Shown here: one piece after another, positions 17,997 through 27,326 of the stretch
How the letters are laid out: each line of letters begins with the position of its first letter
How positions within the stretch are numbered: the stretch's first letter is position 1
Assembly (NCBI RefSeq): GCF_030656875.1
Contig: NZ_CP130943.1
Coordinates: forward strand, 3,410,001 to 3,474,000
From: Prescottella sp. R16
GTDB taxonomy: Bacteria > Actinomycetota > Actinomycetes > Mycobacteriales > Mycobacteriaceae
Length of the DNA: 64,000 nucleotides
Direction of reading: 5' to 3'
Notes under the pieces: model-generated
Told to the model about the DNA's origin: nothing
The model's input: only the letters and a program-made list of their open reading frames with translations
The model's database searches: none
Translations under genes and position numbers: made by a program

Positions 17997-19436
17997 CTAC
18001 TCGTGGGTAACCAAAGTTTCAGTGCGTGGCCGGACCCAACGCAGATAGGCGAGGGCGAGCAGGGTGAGCCAGCCGGCGCCGACGACGAACGCGACACGGG
18101 TGTCGACGTCGAAGGCCAGGAGGGCGATGACGAAGACGAGGAACCCGATGGCGGCGAGCTGCCCGTACGGCCACAGCGGCACCGGGAACTTCAGAGCTTT
18201 CACCTCGTCGGCGGTCATGGCCTTCCGGGCACGGTACTGCGACAGCAGGATCATCAGCCACACGAACACGGTCGCGAACGTGGCGATGGACGCGATGACG
18301 AGGAACACCCGCTCGGGAATGAGGTAGTTGAGCAGGACGCCGACGAGCAGCGTGACCACCATGATGACGACGGTCATCCACGGCACCCCGGCGCGGGAGA
18401 CGCGGCGCATGACGGCGGGCGCCTGACCGCGCTGCGCCATGCCGTACATCATGCGTCCGGCACCGAACACGTCGCTGTTGATCGCGGACAGGGCGGCGGT
18501 GATGACGACGATGTTGAGGACCGTCGCGGCCGGGCCGAGGCCGAGCCCGGAGAAGATCTCGACGAACGGGCTGCCCTGCGCATCGACGGACTGCCACGGG
18601 TTGATCGCCATGATGACCGCGAGGGTGAGCACGTAGAACAGGATGATGCGCACCGGCACGGTGTTGATGGCCTTGGGGATGGTGCGTTCGGGGTCCTCGG
18701 CCTCGCCGGCGGTGATACCGATGATCTCGGTGCCGCCGAACGCGAACATGACGATCGCGAAGCATGCGAGGAAACCGCCGAAGCCGGTCGCGAAGAAGCC
18801 GCCGTCGGCCCACAGGTTGGAGACGCCGGCGGACGTGTCGTGGATGCCGAACCCGAAGATCAGGACGGCGATGCCGCCGACGATCATCGCGACGATGGCG
18901 GTGATCTTGACGAGGGTGAACCAGAATTCGACCTCACCGAACACCTTGACGCTGAGCAGGTTGAGGGCGCCGATGAAGAAGACGACCGCGAGCACCCAGA
19001 TCCAGCGGGGTACGTCGGGGAACCAGAACCCCATGTAGACGCCGAACGCGGTGACGTCGGCCAGGCACACGACGATCATCTCGAACGTGTACGTCCAGCC
19101 GGTGGCGAATCCGGCGAACGGGCCGAGGTGTTTGCTCGCGTACTCGCCGAACGACCCCGACACCGGGTTGCTCACCGCCATCTCGCCGAGCGCCCGCAGC
19201 ACGAGGTAGATGACGGCGCCGCCGATCAGGTACGCCAGCAGTACCGAGGGGCCGGCCTTCTCGATCGCCTCCGCCGAGCCGTAGAACAGTCCGGTGCCGA
19301 TCGCGGACCCGAGCGCGATGAAGCGGATGTGGCGCGCCGTGAGTCCGCGGTGCAGCGGTGCGGCGGTGTCTTTCACGATCGAACTCCCGGTCGACAAGGG
19401 GGCGGTGTCGACAGCAAGAGTATTTCGGTGCGCCAC
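17997..19436 (-). CDS. Amino acid permease, APC superfamily (AAT type)
   Basis: A 479-residue membrane protein with about 12 helices. The first-helix block [19 protein letters not shown] is typical of AroP/LysP/ProY-like proton-coupled amino acid permeases. [28 protein letters not shown] is the second conserved block of this family. The GTG start at 19436 gives about 35 cytoplasmic residues before the first helix. It is divergent from the metYX leader. The substrate is not identifiable; a sulfur amino acid is only a guess from the neighbours. Confidence 0.85.
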   Translation of the reverse strand: MAHRNTLAVDTAPLSTGSSIVKDTAAPLHRGLTARHIRFIALGSAIGTGLFYGSAEAIEKAGPSVLLAYLIGGAVIYLVLRALGEMAVSNPVSGSFGEYASKHLGPFAGFATGWTYTFEMIVVCLADVTAFGVYMGFWFPDVPRWIWVLAVVFFIGALNLLSVKVFGEVEFWFTLVKITAIVAMIVGGIAVLIFGFGIHDTSAGVSNLWADGGFFATGFGGFLACFAIVMFAFGGTEIIGITAGEAEDPERTIPKAINTVPVRIILFYVLTLAVIMAINPWQSVDAQGSPFVEIFSGLGLGPAATVLNIVVITAALSAINSDVFGAGRMMYGMAQRGQAPAVMRRVSRAGVPWMTVVIMVVTLLVGVLLNYLIPERVFLVIASIATFATVFVWLMILLSQYRARKAMTADEVKALKFPVPLWPYGQLAAIGFLVFVIALLAFDVDTRVAFVVGAGWLTLLALAYLRWVRPRTETLVTHE

Positions 19437-19506
19437 ATCACAGCAGGTCGCTATGTCCGTGATGCGTTTCCTGCCGCCCTCCTTCCAACCGCGCGGTCGA
19501 TACCGC

Positions 19507-19512
19507 TACTAT
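19507..19512 (+). promoter_or_regulatory. Putative -10 box for the metYX transcript
   Basis: TACTAT lies 9 bases ahead of the first conserved base of the SAM-IV element. No convincing -35 box was seen. The placement suits a transcript that begins just before the riboswitch. Confidence 0.45.
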
Positions 19513-19521
19513 CGGCGGTCA

Positions 19522-19637
19522 GGTCAAGAGTGTCAGCGTCAAGCCCCGGCTCGCTGGCCGGCAACCCTCCAACCGCGGTGGGGTGCCCCGGGTGATGACC
19601 AGGTTTCCCGACGCGAGTCGGGTGACAAGCGCGGGTC
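19522..19637 (+). ncRNA. SAM-IV riboswitch
   Basis: The sequence from GGTCAAGAGTGTCAGCG through the core CAAGCCCCGGCT, CCGGCAACCCTCC, CGCGGTGGGGTGCCCCGGG and GATGACCAGG to CAAGCGCGGGTC matches what I remember of the actinobacterial SAM-IV class almost base for base. It binds S-adenosylmethionine and lowers expression of methionine genes. It sits about 140 bases before metY, the expected target. A stem GGGTCCG/CGGACCC at 19633-19652 overlaps its 3' end and may be part of the expression platform. Confidence 0.93.
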
Positions 19638-19652
19638 CGCTGGGACGGACCC
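19633..19652 (+). promoter_or_regulatory. Candidate expression-platform hairpin
   Basis: A perfect 7-bp stem (19633-19639 with 19646-19652) has a 6-base loop. It overlaps the conserved 3' strand of the riboswitch, so ligand binding and this stem may exclude each other. No T-run follows, so it is not an obvious intrinsic terminator. Confidence 0.45.
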
Positions 19653-19684
19653 ACTGACCGGGCCATGCCCCACCGGAGGTTCTC

Positions 19685-19708
19685 ATGATGTGTTGTTGTC
19701 GTAGGTAG
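19685..19708 (+). CDS. Cys-rich leader peptide MMCCCRR
   Basis: The frame reads ATG ATG TGT TGT TGT CGT AGG TAG, encoding Met-Met-Cys-Cys-Cys-Arg-Arg. A strong GGAGGT ribosome site at 19675-19680 precedes it by 4 bases, or 7 to the second ATG. Three consecutive cysteine codons just ahead of a sulfur-assimilation gene fit the polycysteine leader ORFs known from mycobacteria, where ribosome stalling at low cysteine changes downstream expression. Here it lies between the SAM-IV riboswitch and metY. The ORF and ribosome site are seen directly; the attenuation role is inferred. Confidence 0.75.
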   Translation: MMCCCRR

Positions 19709-19777
19709 CCCAGTCATCCCGGCGCGCGACAATCGCCGTCGGCTCTCCCCTACTCCCGAATCCGGAGCAGACGACTC

Positions 19778-21070
19778 ATGACCGATATCACGGACACCTG
19801 GAGCTTCGAGACGAAGCAGGTCCACGCCGGCCAGTTGCCCGACGGCACCACCAACGCGCGGGCGCTGCCGATCTACCAGACCACGTCGTACACGTTCGAC
19901 AGCACCGATCATGCGGCCGCACTGTTCGGTCTGGCCGAGCCCGGCAACATCTACACCCGCATCATGAACCCGACGCAGGACGCCGTCGAGCAGCGGATCG
20001 CCGCACTCGAGGGTGGCGTGGCGGCCCTGCTGCTCGCGTCCGGTCAGGCCGCGGAGACGTTCGCGATCCTCAACCTCGCAGGAGCCGGCGACCACATCGT
20101 GGCCAGCCCGCGCGTCTACGGCGGCACCTACAACCTGTTCCACTACACGCTGCGCCGGCTGGGTATCGACGTGTCGTTCGTCGACGATCCGGACGACATC
20201 GAGCAGTGGCGGGCCGCGATCCGACCGAACACGAAGGCGTTCTACGGCGAGTCCGTCTCGAATCCGCGCAACGACATCTTCGACATCCCGGGGGTGTCGA
20301 AGGTCGCGCACGAGAACGGTCTCCCGCTGATCATCGACAACACCGTCGCGAGCCCGTACCTGATCCGGCCGCTCGAGCACGGCGCCGACATCGTCGTCCA
20401 TTCGGCGACCAAGTACCTCGGCGGGCACGGCACCTCGATCGCCGGTGTGATCGTCGACGGCGGCACGTTCGACTGGACCCAGGGCCGGCACGACGTGTTC
20501 ACCACCCCGGATCCGAGCTACAACGGTGTCGTCTACGCCGATCTGGGTGCGCCGGCGTTCGCACTCAAGGCGCGGGTGCAACTGCTGCGCGACCTGGGCT
20601 CCGCCGTCTCCCCGTTCAACGCGTTCCTCATCGCGCAGGGCATCGAGACGCTGAGCCTGCGGATGGAGCGGCACGTCGCGAACGCGAAGGCCGTCGCCGA
20701 GTTCCTCGAGGCGCACCCGGAGGTGGCGACGGTGTCGTACGCGGGTCTGCCGTCGTCGCCGTGGTACGAGCGGGGCAAGACGATCGCGCCGCGCGGCACG
20801 GGTGCCATCGTGACGTTCGAACTGAAGGGCGGCGTCGACGCGGGCAAGAAGTTCGTCGACGCGCTGACGTTGCACAGCCACGTCGCGAACATCGGTGACG
20901 TGCGCTCGCTGGTGATCCATCCCGCGTCGACGACGCATTCGCAGCTGACCCCGCAGGAGCAGCTCGCCGCCGGTGTCACGCCGGGCCTGGTGCGCCTGGC
21001 CGTCGGCATCGAGGGCATCGCCGACATCATCGCCGACCTCGAGACCGGATTCGCGGCGGCGGCATCTTGA
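19778..21070 (+). CDS. metY: O-acetylhomoserine sulfhydrylase
   Basis: A 430-residue PLP enzyme of the Cys/Met metabolism family. It makes homocysteine from O-acetylhomoserine and sulfide. The start [10 protein letters not shown] and the early block [21 protein letters not shown] are typical. The PLP-binding lysine is in [13 protein letters not shown] near residue 212. Regulation is expected from the SAM-IV riboswitch and the Cys leader upstream. The stop overlaps the TTG start of metX (TTGA), so both steps of direct sulfhydrylation are co-translated. The M. tuberculosis equivalent is called metC (Rv3340). Confidence 0.95.
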   Translation: MTDITDTWSFETKQVHAGQLPDGTTNARALPIYQTTSYTFDSTDHAAALFGLAEPGNIYTRIMNPTQDAVEQRIAALEGGVAALLLASGQAAETFAILNLAGAGDHIVASPRVYGGTYNLFHYTLRRLGIDVSFVDDPDDIEQWRAAIRPNTKAFYGESVSNPRNDIFDIPGVSKVAHENGLPLIIDNTVASPYLIRPLEHGADIVVHSATKYLGGHGTSIAGVIVDGGTFDWTQGRHDVFTTPDPSYNGVVYADLGAPAFALKARVQLLRDLGSAVSPFNAFLIAQGIETLSLRMERHVANAKAVAEFLEAHPEVATVSYAGLPSSPWYERGKTIAPRGTGAIVTFELKGGVDAGKKFVDALTLHSHVANIGDVRSLVIHPASTTHSQLTPQEQLAAGVTPGLVRLAVGIEGIADIIADLETGFAAAAS

Positions 21071-22212
21071 CGGTCAGTTCGGTTCGCCATGCCCGTCCGG
21101 CGGGGTTCCCCCCGCCGGACGGGCAATTGGGCTTCGTCGACATCGGCTCGGTCGAACTCGAGAACGGTGCGGTGCTGCCCGACGTCACCCTGGCCGTACA
21201 GCGGTGGGGCGAGCTGTCCCCGAACCGCGACAACGTGGTGCTCGTCGAACACGCCCTGACCGGCGACTCGCACGTGACCGGGCCCGCCGACGACGATCAT
21301 CCCTCCCCCGGCTGGTGGGACGGCATGATCGGCCCGGGCGCACCGGTCGACACGAACGAATGGTGTGTGCTGGCCACGAACGTGCTCGGCGGCTGCCGCG
21401 GCACCACCGGCCCCGGCTCGCTGACAGCCGACGGCTCCTACTGGGGATCCCGGTTCCCGGGGATCTCGATCCGCGATCAGGTGACCGCCGAGGTCGCCCT
21501 CGCCGACCTGCTCGGCATCGACCGCTTCGCGGCCGTCGTGGGCGGCTCGATGGGCGGCATGCGGACGCTCGAATGGATCGTCGGGTATCCGGACCGGGTG
21601 GATGCGGCACTGGTGCTGGCGGTCGGTGCCCGCGCCACCGCCGACCAGATCGGCACCCAGACCACACAGATGCGGATCATCGAGAGCGACCCCGATTGGC
21701 AGGGCGGCGACTACCACGGCACCGGCCGAGTCCCGCGGACCGGGCTGGGCCTCGCCCGCCGGATCGCGCACCTGACGTACCGCACCGAGAACGAACTCGA
21801 TTCACGTTTCGCGAACGAGCATCAGTCCGGCGAGAACCCGTGGACCGGTGGACGGTACGCCGTCCAGAGCTATCTCGACCATCAGGCCGGCAAGTTGGTG
21901 TCCCGGTTCGATCCGGGCACGTACGTGCTGTTGACCGAGGCCATGAACCGGCACGACGTGGGCCGCGGCCGCGGCGGTGTCGAGGTGGCCCTCGCGGCAA
22001 CCCCCGTCCCGACGATCGTCGGCGGCGTGGATTCGGATCGGCTGTATCCGCTGCGCCTGCAGCAGGAACTGGCCGACGGCCTGCCGGGCTGCGACGGCCT
22101 GCGGGTCCTCGAATCGCGGGACGGCCACGACGGCTTCCTCACCGAGGCCGACGCGGTGGCCGAACTGTTGAAGGAAACGATGGAGCTGGCCCGGGAGGCC
22201 CGCCGGCGTTGA
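21067..22212 (+). CDS. metX: Homoserine O-acetyltransferase
   Basis: A 381-residue alpha/beta hydrolase-fold enzyme that acetylates homoserine for methionine synthesis and supplies the substrate for MetY. The nucleophile elbow is [14 protein letters not shown]. The [12 protein letters not shown] and [11 protein letters not shown] blocks are family signatures. The catalytic Asp and His are in [10 protein letters not shown] and DGHDGFLTE. The TTG start overlaps the metY stop. The C-terminal stop sits in a small hairpin shared with the convergent DUF3017 gene. Confidence 0.95.
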   Translation: MTVSSVRHARPAGFPPPDGQLGFVDIGSVELENGAVLPDVTLAVQRWGELSPNRDNVVLVEHALTGDSHVTGPADDDHPSPGWWDGMIGPGAPVDTNEWCVLATNVLGGCRGTTGPGSLTADGSYWGSRFPGISIRDQVTAEVALADLLGIDRFAAVVGGSMGGMRTLEWIVGYPDRVDAALVLAVGARATADQIGTQTTQMRIIESDPDWQGGDYHGTGRVPRTGLGLARRIAHLTYRTENELDSRFANEHQSGENPWTGGRYAVQSYLDHQAGKLVSRFDPGTYVLLTEAMNRHDVGRGRGGVEVALAATPVPTIVGGVDSDRLYPLRLQQELADGLPGCDGLRVLESRDGHDGFLTEADAVAELLKETMELAREARRR

Positions 22213-22229
22213 CCGACGTTCAGTCGGTC
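22211..22229. terminator. Small hairpin shared by convergent gene ends
   Basis: GACCGAC and GTCGGTC form a perfect 7-bp stem with loop GTTCA. The stem overlaps the metX stop codon and the loop region holds the DUF3017 stop. It may end transcription from both sides, but it is short. Confidence 0.4.
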
Positions 22230-22495
22230 CCGAGGGGATCGATCGATGCGGCCAGCGTCATGATCGCGGCGCCGACGACCGTCATGGAGACGACGTCGAA
22301 TCCCTTGCCGCGCACCGCCAGCAGCCCCACCTGGTCGGGCGCGAGGACGGCCCGGAATCCGGCCGCGAGCAGCGCGGCACCCCCGAGGACGAGGGCACCG
22401 CGCCGCCACCGATCGGCGAGGACCAGCCCGAATGCGACGGCCACCACGAGGAGGACGGCCAGCATCGGCAGGTTCCTGCGCACGAATTGCGTCAC
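22220..22495 (-). CDS. DUF3017 small membrane protein
   Basis: A 91-residue protein with three hydrophobic segments: LPMLAVLLVVAVAFGLVLA, GALVLGGAALLAAGFRAV and the C-terminal VVSMTVVGAAIMTLAA. The ending LGTD is typical of the DUF3017 family. The function is unknown. The same small membrane gene follows folD in mycobacteria (Rv3355c next to Rv3356c), and here too it starts 9 bases after the folD stop, so it is in the folD operon. The start is a GTG at 22495. Confidence 0.8.
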   Translation of the reverse strand: MTQFVRRNLPMLAVLLVVAVAFGLVLADRWRRGALVLGGAALLAAGFRAVLAPDQVGLLAVRGKGFDVVSMTVVGAAIMTLAASIDPLGTD

Positions 22496-22504
22496 GGACG
22501 CGTC

Positions 22505-23374
22505 CTAGTCGCGCAGACCGGCGAGCTTCTCGGCCCGCTCGACGACGTTGGCGAGCAGGAAGGCGCGGGTCAGCGGGCCGACACCGCCCGGGTTGGGGGA
22601 CACGAAACCGGCAACCTCACGGACGTCGTCGGCGACGTCGCCGCGCAGGCCGTCCGGGGTGCGGCTGACACCCACGTCGAGCACCGCGGCACCCGGCTTG
22701 ACCATGTCGGCGGTGATCAGGCCGGCGACACCGGCGGCGGCGACGACGATGTCGGCGCGACGCGTCTCGGCAGCCAGATCCTTGGTGCCGGTGTGGCAGA
22801 GGGTGACGGTCGCGTTCTCGGTGCGACGGGTCAGCAGCAGGCCGATGGGCCGGCCGATGGTGACGCCGCGGCCGACGACGGTGACGTGGGCGCCGTCGAT
22901 CGGAACGTTGTAGCGGCGCAGCAGGTGCACGACGCCGCGCGGGGTGCACGGCAGCGTGGCCTCCTTGCCGAGGACGAGACGGCCGAGGTTGACGGGGTGC
23001 AGGCCGTCGGCGTCCTTGTCGGGGTCGATGCGCTCGAGGGCGGCGTTCTCGTCGAGGTGCTTGGGCAGCGGCAGCTGCACGATGTAGCCGGTGCACTCGT
23101 CGTTGGCGTTGAGTTCGTCGATGACGGCCTCGAGTTCGGCCTGCGTGATGTCGGCGGGCAGGTCACGGCGGATGGACGCGACACCGAGCTTGGCGCAGTC
23201 GTTGTGCTTGCCGCGCACATAGGACGCGGATCCGGGATCGTCGCCGACGAGGATGGTGCCCAGGCCGGGCGTGATGCCCTTCTCCTTCAGGGCTGCCACC
23301 CTGGCCTCGAGGTCGAGGAAAATTTCGTCGCGGGTCGCTTTGCCGTCCAGGATCGTTGCAGTCACGGCGACCAT
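22505..23374 (-). CDS. folD: Methylenetetrahydrofolate dehydrogenase/cyclohydrolase FolD
   Basis: A 289-residue bifunctional enzyme that interconverts methylene-, methenyl- and formyl-tetrahydrofolate. The catalytic lysine is in [10 protein letters not shown]. The substrate-binding block is [14 protein letters not shown], and the NADP-binding motif is [13 protein letters not shown]. The C-terminal [16 protein letters not shown] has Leu and Phe where most family members have Met (PMTRAML), a mild substitution. The ATG at 23374 is used. The gene leads DUF3017. Confidence 0.95.
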   Translation of the reverse strand: MVAVTATILDGKATRDEIFLDLEARVAALKEKGITPGLGTILVGDDPGSASYVRGKHNDCAKLGVASIRRDLPADITQAELEAVIDELNANDECTGYIVQLPLPKHLDENAALERIDPDKDADGLHPVNLGRLVLGKEATLPCTPRGVVHLLRRYNVPIDGAHVTVVGRGVTIGRPIGLLLTRRTENATVTLCHTGTKDLAAETRRADIVVAAAGVAGLITADMVKPGAAVLDVGVSRTPDGLRGDVADDVREVAGFVSPNPGGVGPLTRAFLLANVVERAEKLAGLRD

Positions 23375-23384
23375 TGTTCCAGGC

Positions 23385-23390
23385 TACGGT
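23385..23390 (+). promoter_or_regulatory. Leaderless -10 box for the GNAT gene
   Basis: TACGGT lies 6 bases before the ATG at 23397. This fixes the start there and argues against the longer in-frame ORF from 23253, which overlaps folD. Confidence 0.6.
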
Positions 23391-23396
23391 CGCCGC

Positions 23397-23915
23397 ATGT
23401 CATCGGCTCCGCAACTTCCGTCCGATCTTCCCGGCCCGCGCGTGGTGTTGACGCCGATCCGACCCGAGCACCGCGGCCGGCTCCGCGAGATCCACGGGAC
23501 ACCGGAGGTGGCCCGGTGGTGGAAGCAACCGGACGCCGACTGGCCGGCCCCCGAGCCGGGGACGACCGCGTACGCGGTGCTCCTGGACGGTGCCGTGATC
23601 GGGTTCGTGCAGTGGTATCACGAGCCGGAGCCGGAGTACCGGCACGCCGGGATCGACCTGTTCCTCGATCCGGCGGTGCACGGGCGCGGCCTGGGAACCG
23701 AAGTGGTGCGGGTGCTGTGCGCGCATCTCGTCGACGACCACGGATTCCATCGCATCGTCATCGACCCGGAGGCCGCGAATGCTGCTGCGATCGCGTGCTA
23801 CCGGAAGGTGGGTTTCCGCGACGTCGGCGTCATGCGCGAGTACTACCTGGGCGCGGACGGGGTGTGGCGGGACGGGCTGATGATGGAGCTACTGGCCCGG
23901 GAGTTGGTGCGCTGA
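23397..23915 (+). CDS. GNAT acetyltransferase of the AAC(6')-like group
   Basis: A 172-residue acetyl-CoA-dependent N-acetyltransferase. The GIDLFLDPAVHGRGLGTEVVR block holds the acetyl-CoA pyrophosphate loop (RGLGTE). The following FHRIVIDPEAANAAAIACYR and KVGF region resembles chromosomal aminoglycoside 6'-N-acetyltransferases and their relatives. Whether it acts on aminoglycosides, another small amine or a protein cannot be decided. It stands alone, divergent from folD and convergent with mfpA. Confidence 0.75.
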   Translation: MSSAPQLPSDLPGPRVVLTPIRPEHRGRLREIHGTPEVARWWKQPDADWPAPEPGTTAYAVLLDGAVIGFVQWYHEPEPEYRHAGIDLFLDPAVHGRGLGTEVVRVLCAHLVDDHGFHRIVIDPEAANAAAIACYRKVGFRDVGVMREYYLGADGVWRDGLMMELLARELVR

Positions 23916-23932
23916 GCCGGGTTCCCGGGTTC

Positions 23933-24538
23933 TCAGTGTTCGACGACGAGGCCGTGGGCGGCGGCGTAGGTGACGGCCTGGGTGAGTTCGATGCGGGTGC
24001 CGTCGAGGTCGGCGGTGGTCCACAGGACGGGGTCGACGTGGGCGCCGCGGAGATCGGCGCCGCCGAGTTTCACTCCCTGGACGCGGGCGCCGAACAGGTC
24101 GACGGACTGCAGGACCGCGCCGCGCATGTCGGCGCCGACGAGGTTCGCTTCCCGGAAGCGGGAGTCGGTGAAGTCGATGCCGCGCAGGTCGGCACCGGCC
24201 AGTGATGCGAGCGTGAAGTCGACCTCCTCGACCTGGAGCGGCCGCAACTGACAGTCCGTGAATGTCGAGCCGAGGAGACTGCAGCTACGGAAACTGCTGT
24301 GCCACAGTGTCGCCCGCGTGAAGGTACACGACCGGAACGCGGTCGAGAAGTGGTGCGAGTCGGCGAGATCGGTGCCCGTGAAATCGCAGTCCGTGAACAC
24401 CGTGAACTCGGTGCGCAGTCCGCTCAGATCGGCGTCCCGGAACGAGCACCCCGTGTAGTGCTGCCGGGTCCACGTCTGCTGGGGAAGACGCGCATCCGCG
24501 AAATCCTCCCCCACGATCTCCACAAGGTCCGCTGCCAT
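23933..24538 (-). CDS. mfpA: MfpA-like pentapeptide-repeat protein
   Basis: A 201-residue right-handed beta-helix protein made of A(D/N)Lxx-type five-residue repeats (such as ADLSG, ADLRG, ANLVG, ADMRG). MfpA of mycobacteria mimics DNA, binds gyrase and lowers quinolone sensitivity. The match to remembered MfpA sequence is close across the whole length, including TLWHSSF, LRPLQVEEVDFTLA and the C-terminal DPVLW and YAAAHGL. It has about 20 extra N-terminal residues. It lies next to trmL as in M. tuberculosis, but without the adjacent conservon GTPase operon. The GGAGGT directly abutting the ATG is oddly close, so the start may be a few codons further in. Confidence 0.85.
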   Translation of the reverse strand: MAADLVEIVGEDFADARLPQQTWTRQHYTGCSFRDADLSGLRTEFTVFTDCDFTGTDLADSHHFSTAFRSCTFTRATLWHSSFRSCSLLGSTFTDCQLRPLQVEEVDFTLASLAGADLRGIDFTDSRFREANLVGADMRGAVLQSVDLFGARVQGVKLGGADLRGAHVDPVLWTTADLDGTRIELTQAVTYAAAHGLVVEH

Positions 24539-24690
24539 ACCTCCATGCTGCCCGCAGGGACCGACATGTGCGAATGCGCAGCGTGCGGCCGGACACCGTC
24601 ACCGACGTGCCCTGCATGCGCGAGAGCTGCACAGAACGCCAGAGACCACCGGCACGAAGCTGCCACCGGGCGCCTGGCAAGCTGGACGCC

Positions 24691-25155
24691 GTGTTCCGAG
24701 TGATGTTCCATCAGCCCTGCATTCCCCCCAATACCGGTAATGCGATCCGCATGGTCGCGGGCACGGGGTGCGAGCTGCATCTCGTGGGGCCGCTGGGGTT
24801 CGATCTGTCGGAGCCGAAGCTGCGTCGCGCGGGCTTGGACTACCACGATCTGGCGTCGGTGACGGTGCACGAGGATCTCGAGGCGGCGTGGGCGGCGTTG
24901 AACCCGGAGCGGGTGTTCGCGTTCACCGCCCACGCGTCGACGTCGTATGCCGAGGTCGCCTACCGGGCCGGTGACGTGCTGTTGTTCGGCCCCGAGCCCA
25001 CCGGGCTGTCCGAGGAGGTCCTGAACGATCCGCACGTCACCGACCGGGTCCGCATCCCGATGGTGCCGGGACGCCGTTCCCTGAATCTGTCCAACGCGGC
25101 CGCCGTCGTCACCTACGAGGCCTGGCGCCAGCACGGCTTCGCCGGAGGCGAATAA
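24691..25155 (+). CDS. trmL: tRNA (cytidine/uridine-34 2'-O)-methyltransferase
   Basis: A 154-residue SPOUT-class methyltransferase that modifies the wobble base of certain tRNA-Leu species. Family motifs are present: MFHQPCIPPNTGNAIR at the start, LFGPEPTGLSEE in the middle and RIPMVPGRRSLNLSNAAAVV forming the SAM-binding knot. The GTG at 24691 gives the standard length; the longer ORF from 24568 overlaps mfpA's upstream region and has no support. Confidence 0.92.
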   Translation: MFRVMFHQPCIPPNTGNAIRMVAGTGCELHLVGPLGFDLSEPKLRRAGLDYHDLASVTVHEDLEAAWAALNPERVFAFTAHASTSYAEVAYRAGDVLLFGPEPTGLSEEVLNDPHVTDRVRIPMVPGRRSLNLSNAAAVVTYEAWRQHGFAGGE

Positions 25156-25181
25156 ACGGCCTCAGCGAGGGCGGCGTCTGA

Positions 25182-26258
25182 TCACGGCGCCGGATAGCCC
25201 TGCGGCAGGGGCATGCCGCGGTCGGCCATGACGGTGCGCAGCCGGGTCGGGTAGTTGGTGATGATGCCGTCGACGCCGAGGTCGACGAGTTCGTTCATGC
25301 GGGCGGGGTCGTCGACGGTCCACGGGACGACGCGGCGTCCGGCGTCGTGGGCGCCTTCGATCAGGTTCGCGTCGACGAGGGTGTGGGTCGGCGACATGAC
25401 GTCGGCCCCCAATTGTTGTGCGGCGGCGAAGATGTCGCCGCCGACGGCGTCGTAGTCGACGGGGCCGGTCCACGGTGACCCGGTGACCCATTTCGGTTCG
25501 TTCCACAGCATCACCAGCGGGATCGACGGTTCCGCGGCCCGCACCAGCGGCAGCGAGCTCCAGTCGAAGCTCTGGATCATGACCTTGTCGACGACGCCGG
25601 CCGCGCGGACCTCGCGCAGGATCGCGTCGACGTATTCCTGCGGGGTGGCGGTCAGGTCGGGGCGGTCGGCTTCGATCTTCGTCTCGATGTTGAAGTGCAC
25701 GTCCGCCCGGTGCGCGGCGGCGAGTGTGAACACGTCGCGCAGCTGGATCAGCTTGTTGCCCTCGATCGTTTCGGCGTCGGGGTGACCGGCCTGCTTCTTG
25801 TCGCAGTCGAGGGTCTGCAGCTGCGCCCATGTCAGGTCGTGAACAGCGTCGCCGACGTACGGGAACTGTGGGTCTCCGGTGGTGGCGGGCGCGGTGTCGG
25901 AGCATTTCTTCGACGAGATCGTCGGATCGTGCCAGACGACGGGCACCCCGTCCTTGCTCATCACGATGTCCAGTTCGAGGGTGGTCACGCCCAGTTCGAT
26001 CGCCTTCCGGAAGCCGGGCAGCGATTCCTCGACGGTCTCGCCCATGCCGCCGCGGTGCGCCTGCAGGTCGAAACCGTCGGGCAGATTCGATCCCGGATCG
26101 GCCGACGACCCGACGTTCAGCGAGCCGGAGCCGAGGGAGCCGAACAGCTCGGTCAGCGGCGACGCCGATGCGGGCGCCGCGGCAACACCGACTGCGGCAG
26201 CGGCAGCGGCGATGGCCGCCGCGGCGGCGCGCGCCGGGAAACGACGAATGTGCGACAT
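25182..26258 (-). CDS. Secreted glycerophosphodiester phosphodiesterase
   Basis: A 358-residue enzyme that splits glycerophosphodiesters to glycerol 3-phosphate and an alcohol. The first ~33 residues are a signal peptide with a long alanine run and cleavage near ASA-SP. The catalytic region has LQAHRGGMGETVEES and LELDIVMSKDGVPVVWHD. Later HFNIETKI supplies a further metal ligand, and the C-terminal VPWTVDDPARM and LGVDGIITNYP complete the barrel. The ATG at 26258 has a GAAAGGA ribosome site. It likely scavenges phosphodiesters outside the membrane. Confidence 0.9.
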   Translation of the reverse strand: MSHIRRFPARAAAAAIAAAAAAVGVAAAPASASPLTELFGSLGSGSLNVGSSADPGSNLPDGFDLQAHRGGMGETVEESLPGFRKAIELGVTTLELDIVMSKDGVPVVWHDPTISSKKCSDTAPATTGDPQFPYVGDAVHDLTWAQLQTLDCDKKQAGHPDAETIEGNKLIQLRDVFTLAAAHRADVHFNIETKIEADRPDLTATPQEYVDAILREVRAAGVVDKVMIQSFDWSSLPLVRAAEPSIPLVMLWNEPKWVTGSPWTGPVDYDAVGGDIFAAAQQLGADVMSPTHTLVDANLIEGAHDAGRRVVPWTVDDPARMNELVDLGVDGIITNYPTRLRTVMADRGMPLPQGYPAP

Positions 26259-26406
26259 GGGAGTCCTTTCACGTCCGAACACCCCGAACGGGGCGTAACG
26301 GACCGGACGCTAACAGCGCACTACGGTGAATTCTTTTCGAGCACAGACAGTTTCACGACCGTTCACGATCTTTTCCCGAGACTGCCGGCCGGGGTCCGGC
26401 AACCGT

Positions 26407-27300
26407 TCACCGGTCGTCGCGGGCGATGTCGAGGAAGTCGCGGGCGGCGCCGCGCAGTCCGCGGGTCTCGTCCCACACCGCGAGCAGGCGCCGCGGCATC
26501 CGGAGTCCGGCGACGGGTACGGCGGCGAGCCTGCCGTCGTGCAGGTCGGCGTCGACGGCCAGTGACGACATGACGGCGGGCGCGTTGCCGGCGACGACGG
26601 CGGCTTTGACCGCGGTGCACGACGTCAGTTCGAGCAACGGTTCGACACAGTCGGGGACGGCGTGTTCGAGGGTGGTGCGGGTGCCGGAGCCCGGTTCGCG
26701 CTGGATGAGCGGGGTGGCGGCCAGTTCGGTGACGGTGATCGGGGCGCACCGGATCCACTGGTGTCCGGGCGGAACCACCACGACGAGTTCGTCGGCGGCC
26801 ACCTCCACCGAGCGCAGCCCGTCCGGGACGGCCGGCCCCTCCACGAATCCGAGGTCGGCGTCCCCGGCTCGCACCTGCGCGGCGACGTCGGCCGAATTGC
26901 ACAGGTGCACGGACGTGACGACGGCCGGATGTTTGCGGCGCATCGCGACCGTCCAGCCGGGGACGAGGTATTCGGCGATCGTCATGCTGGCGGCAACGGT
27001 GAGGTTGGCGTGCCGTTCCCCGCGCAGCGCCGCCGCCCCGGACGCGAGTTCCTCGGCGGTGTCGAGGATCGCGGACGCCCACTCCAGGATGAGCGCGCCC
27101 TCCGACGTGGGCCGGACACCGCCGGCGCCACGGTCGAAGACGCGGATCCCGAGGAGCCGTTCGGCCGACCGCACCCGGGCGCTCACGGCCTGCTGGCTGA
27201 GGCCGTGTTCCCGTCCGGCGGCACCCATGCTGCCGAGCCGACCCACCGTGACCAGCACGTCGAGTGCAGCGAGGTCCGGTACCCGGCGCGAAAGCGGCAT
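26407..27300 (-). CDS. LysR-type transcriptional regulator
   Basis: A 297-residue regulator. Residues 9-65 form the winged helix-turn-helix (LSQQAVSARVRSAERLLGIRVFDR). Residues 95-290 form the periplasmic-binding-protein-like effector domain. No obvious target gene lies divergently within reach; the next gene on that side is DUF302, also on the minus strand. The effector cannot be predicted. The N-terminal layout resembles regulators of the CysB/CbbR type only in general terms. Confidence 0.85.
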   Translation of the reverse strand: MPLSRRVPDLAALDVLVTVGRLGSMGAAGREHGLSQQAVSARVRSAERLLGIRVFDRGAGGVRPTSEGALILEWASAILDTAEELASGAAALRGERHANLTVAASMTIAEYLVPGWTVAMRRKHPAVVTSVHLCNSADVAAQVRAGDADLGFVEGPAVPDGLRSVEVAADELVVVVPPGHQWIRCAPITVTELAATPLIQREPGSGTRTTLEHAVPDCVEPLLELTSCTAVKAAVVAGNAPAVMSSLAVDADLHDGRLAAVPVAGLRMPRRLLAVWDETRGLRGAARDFLDIARDDR

Positions 27301-27326
27301 ACCGCCAGACTAGTGCGGTCGACCGG

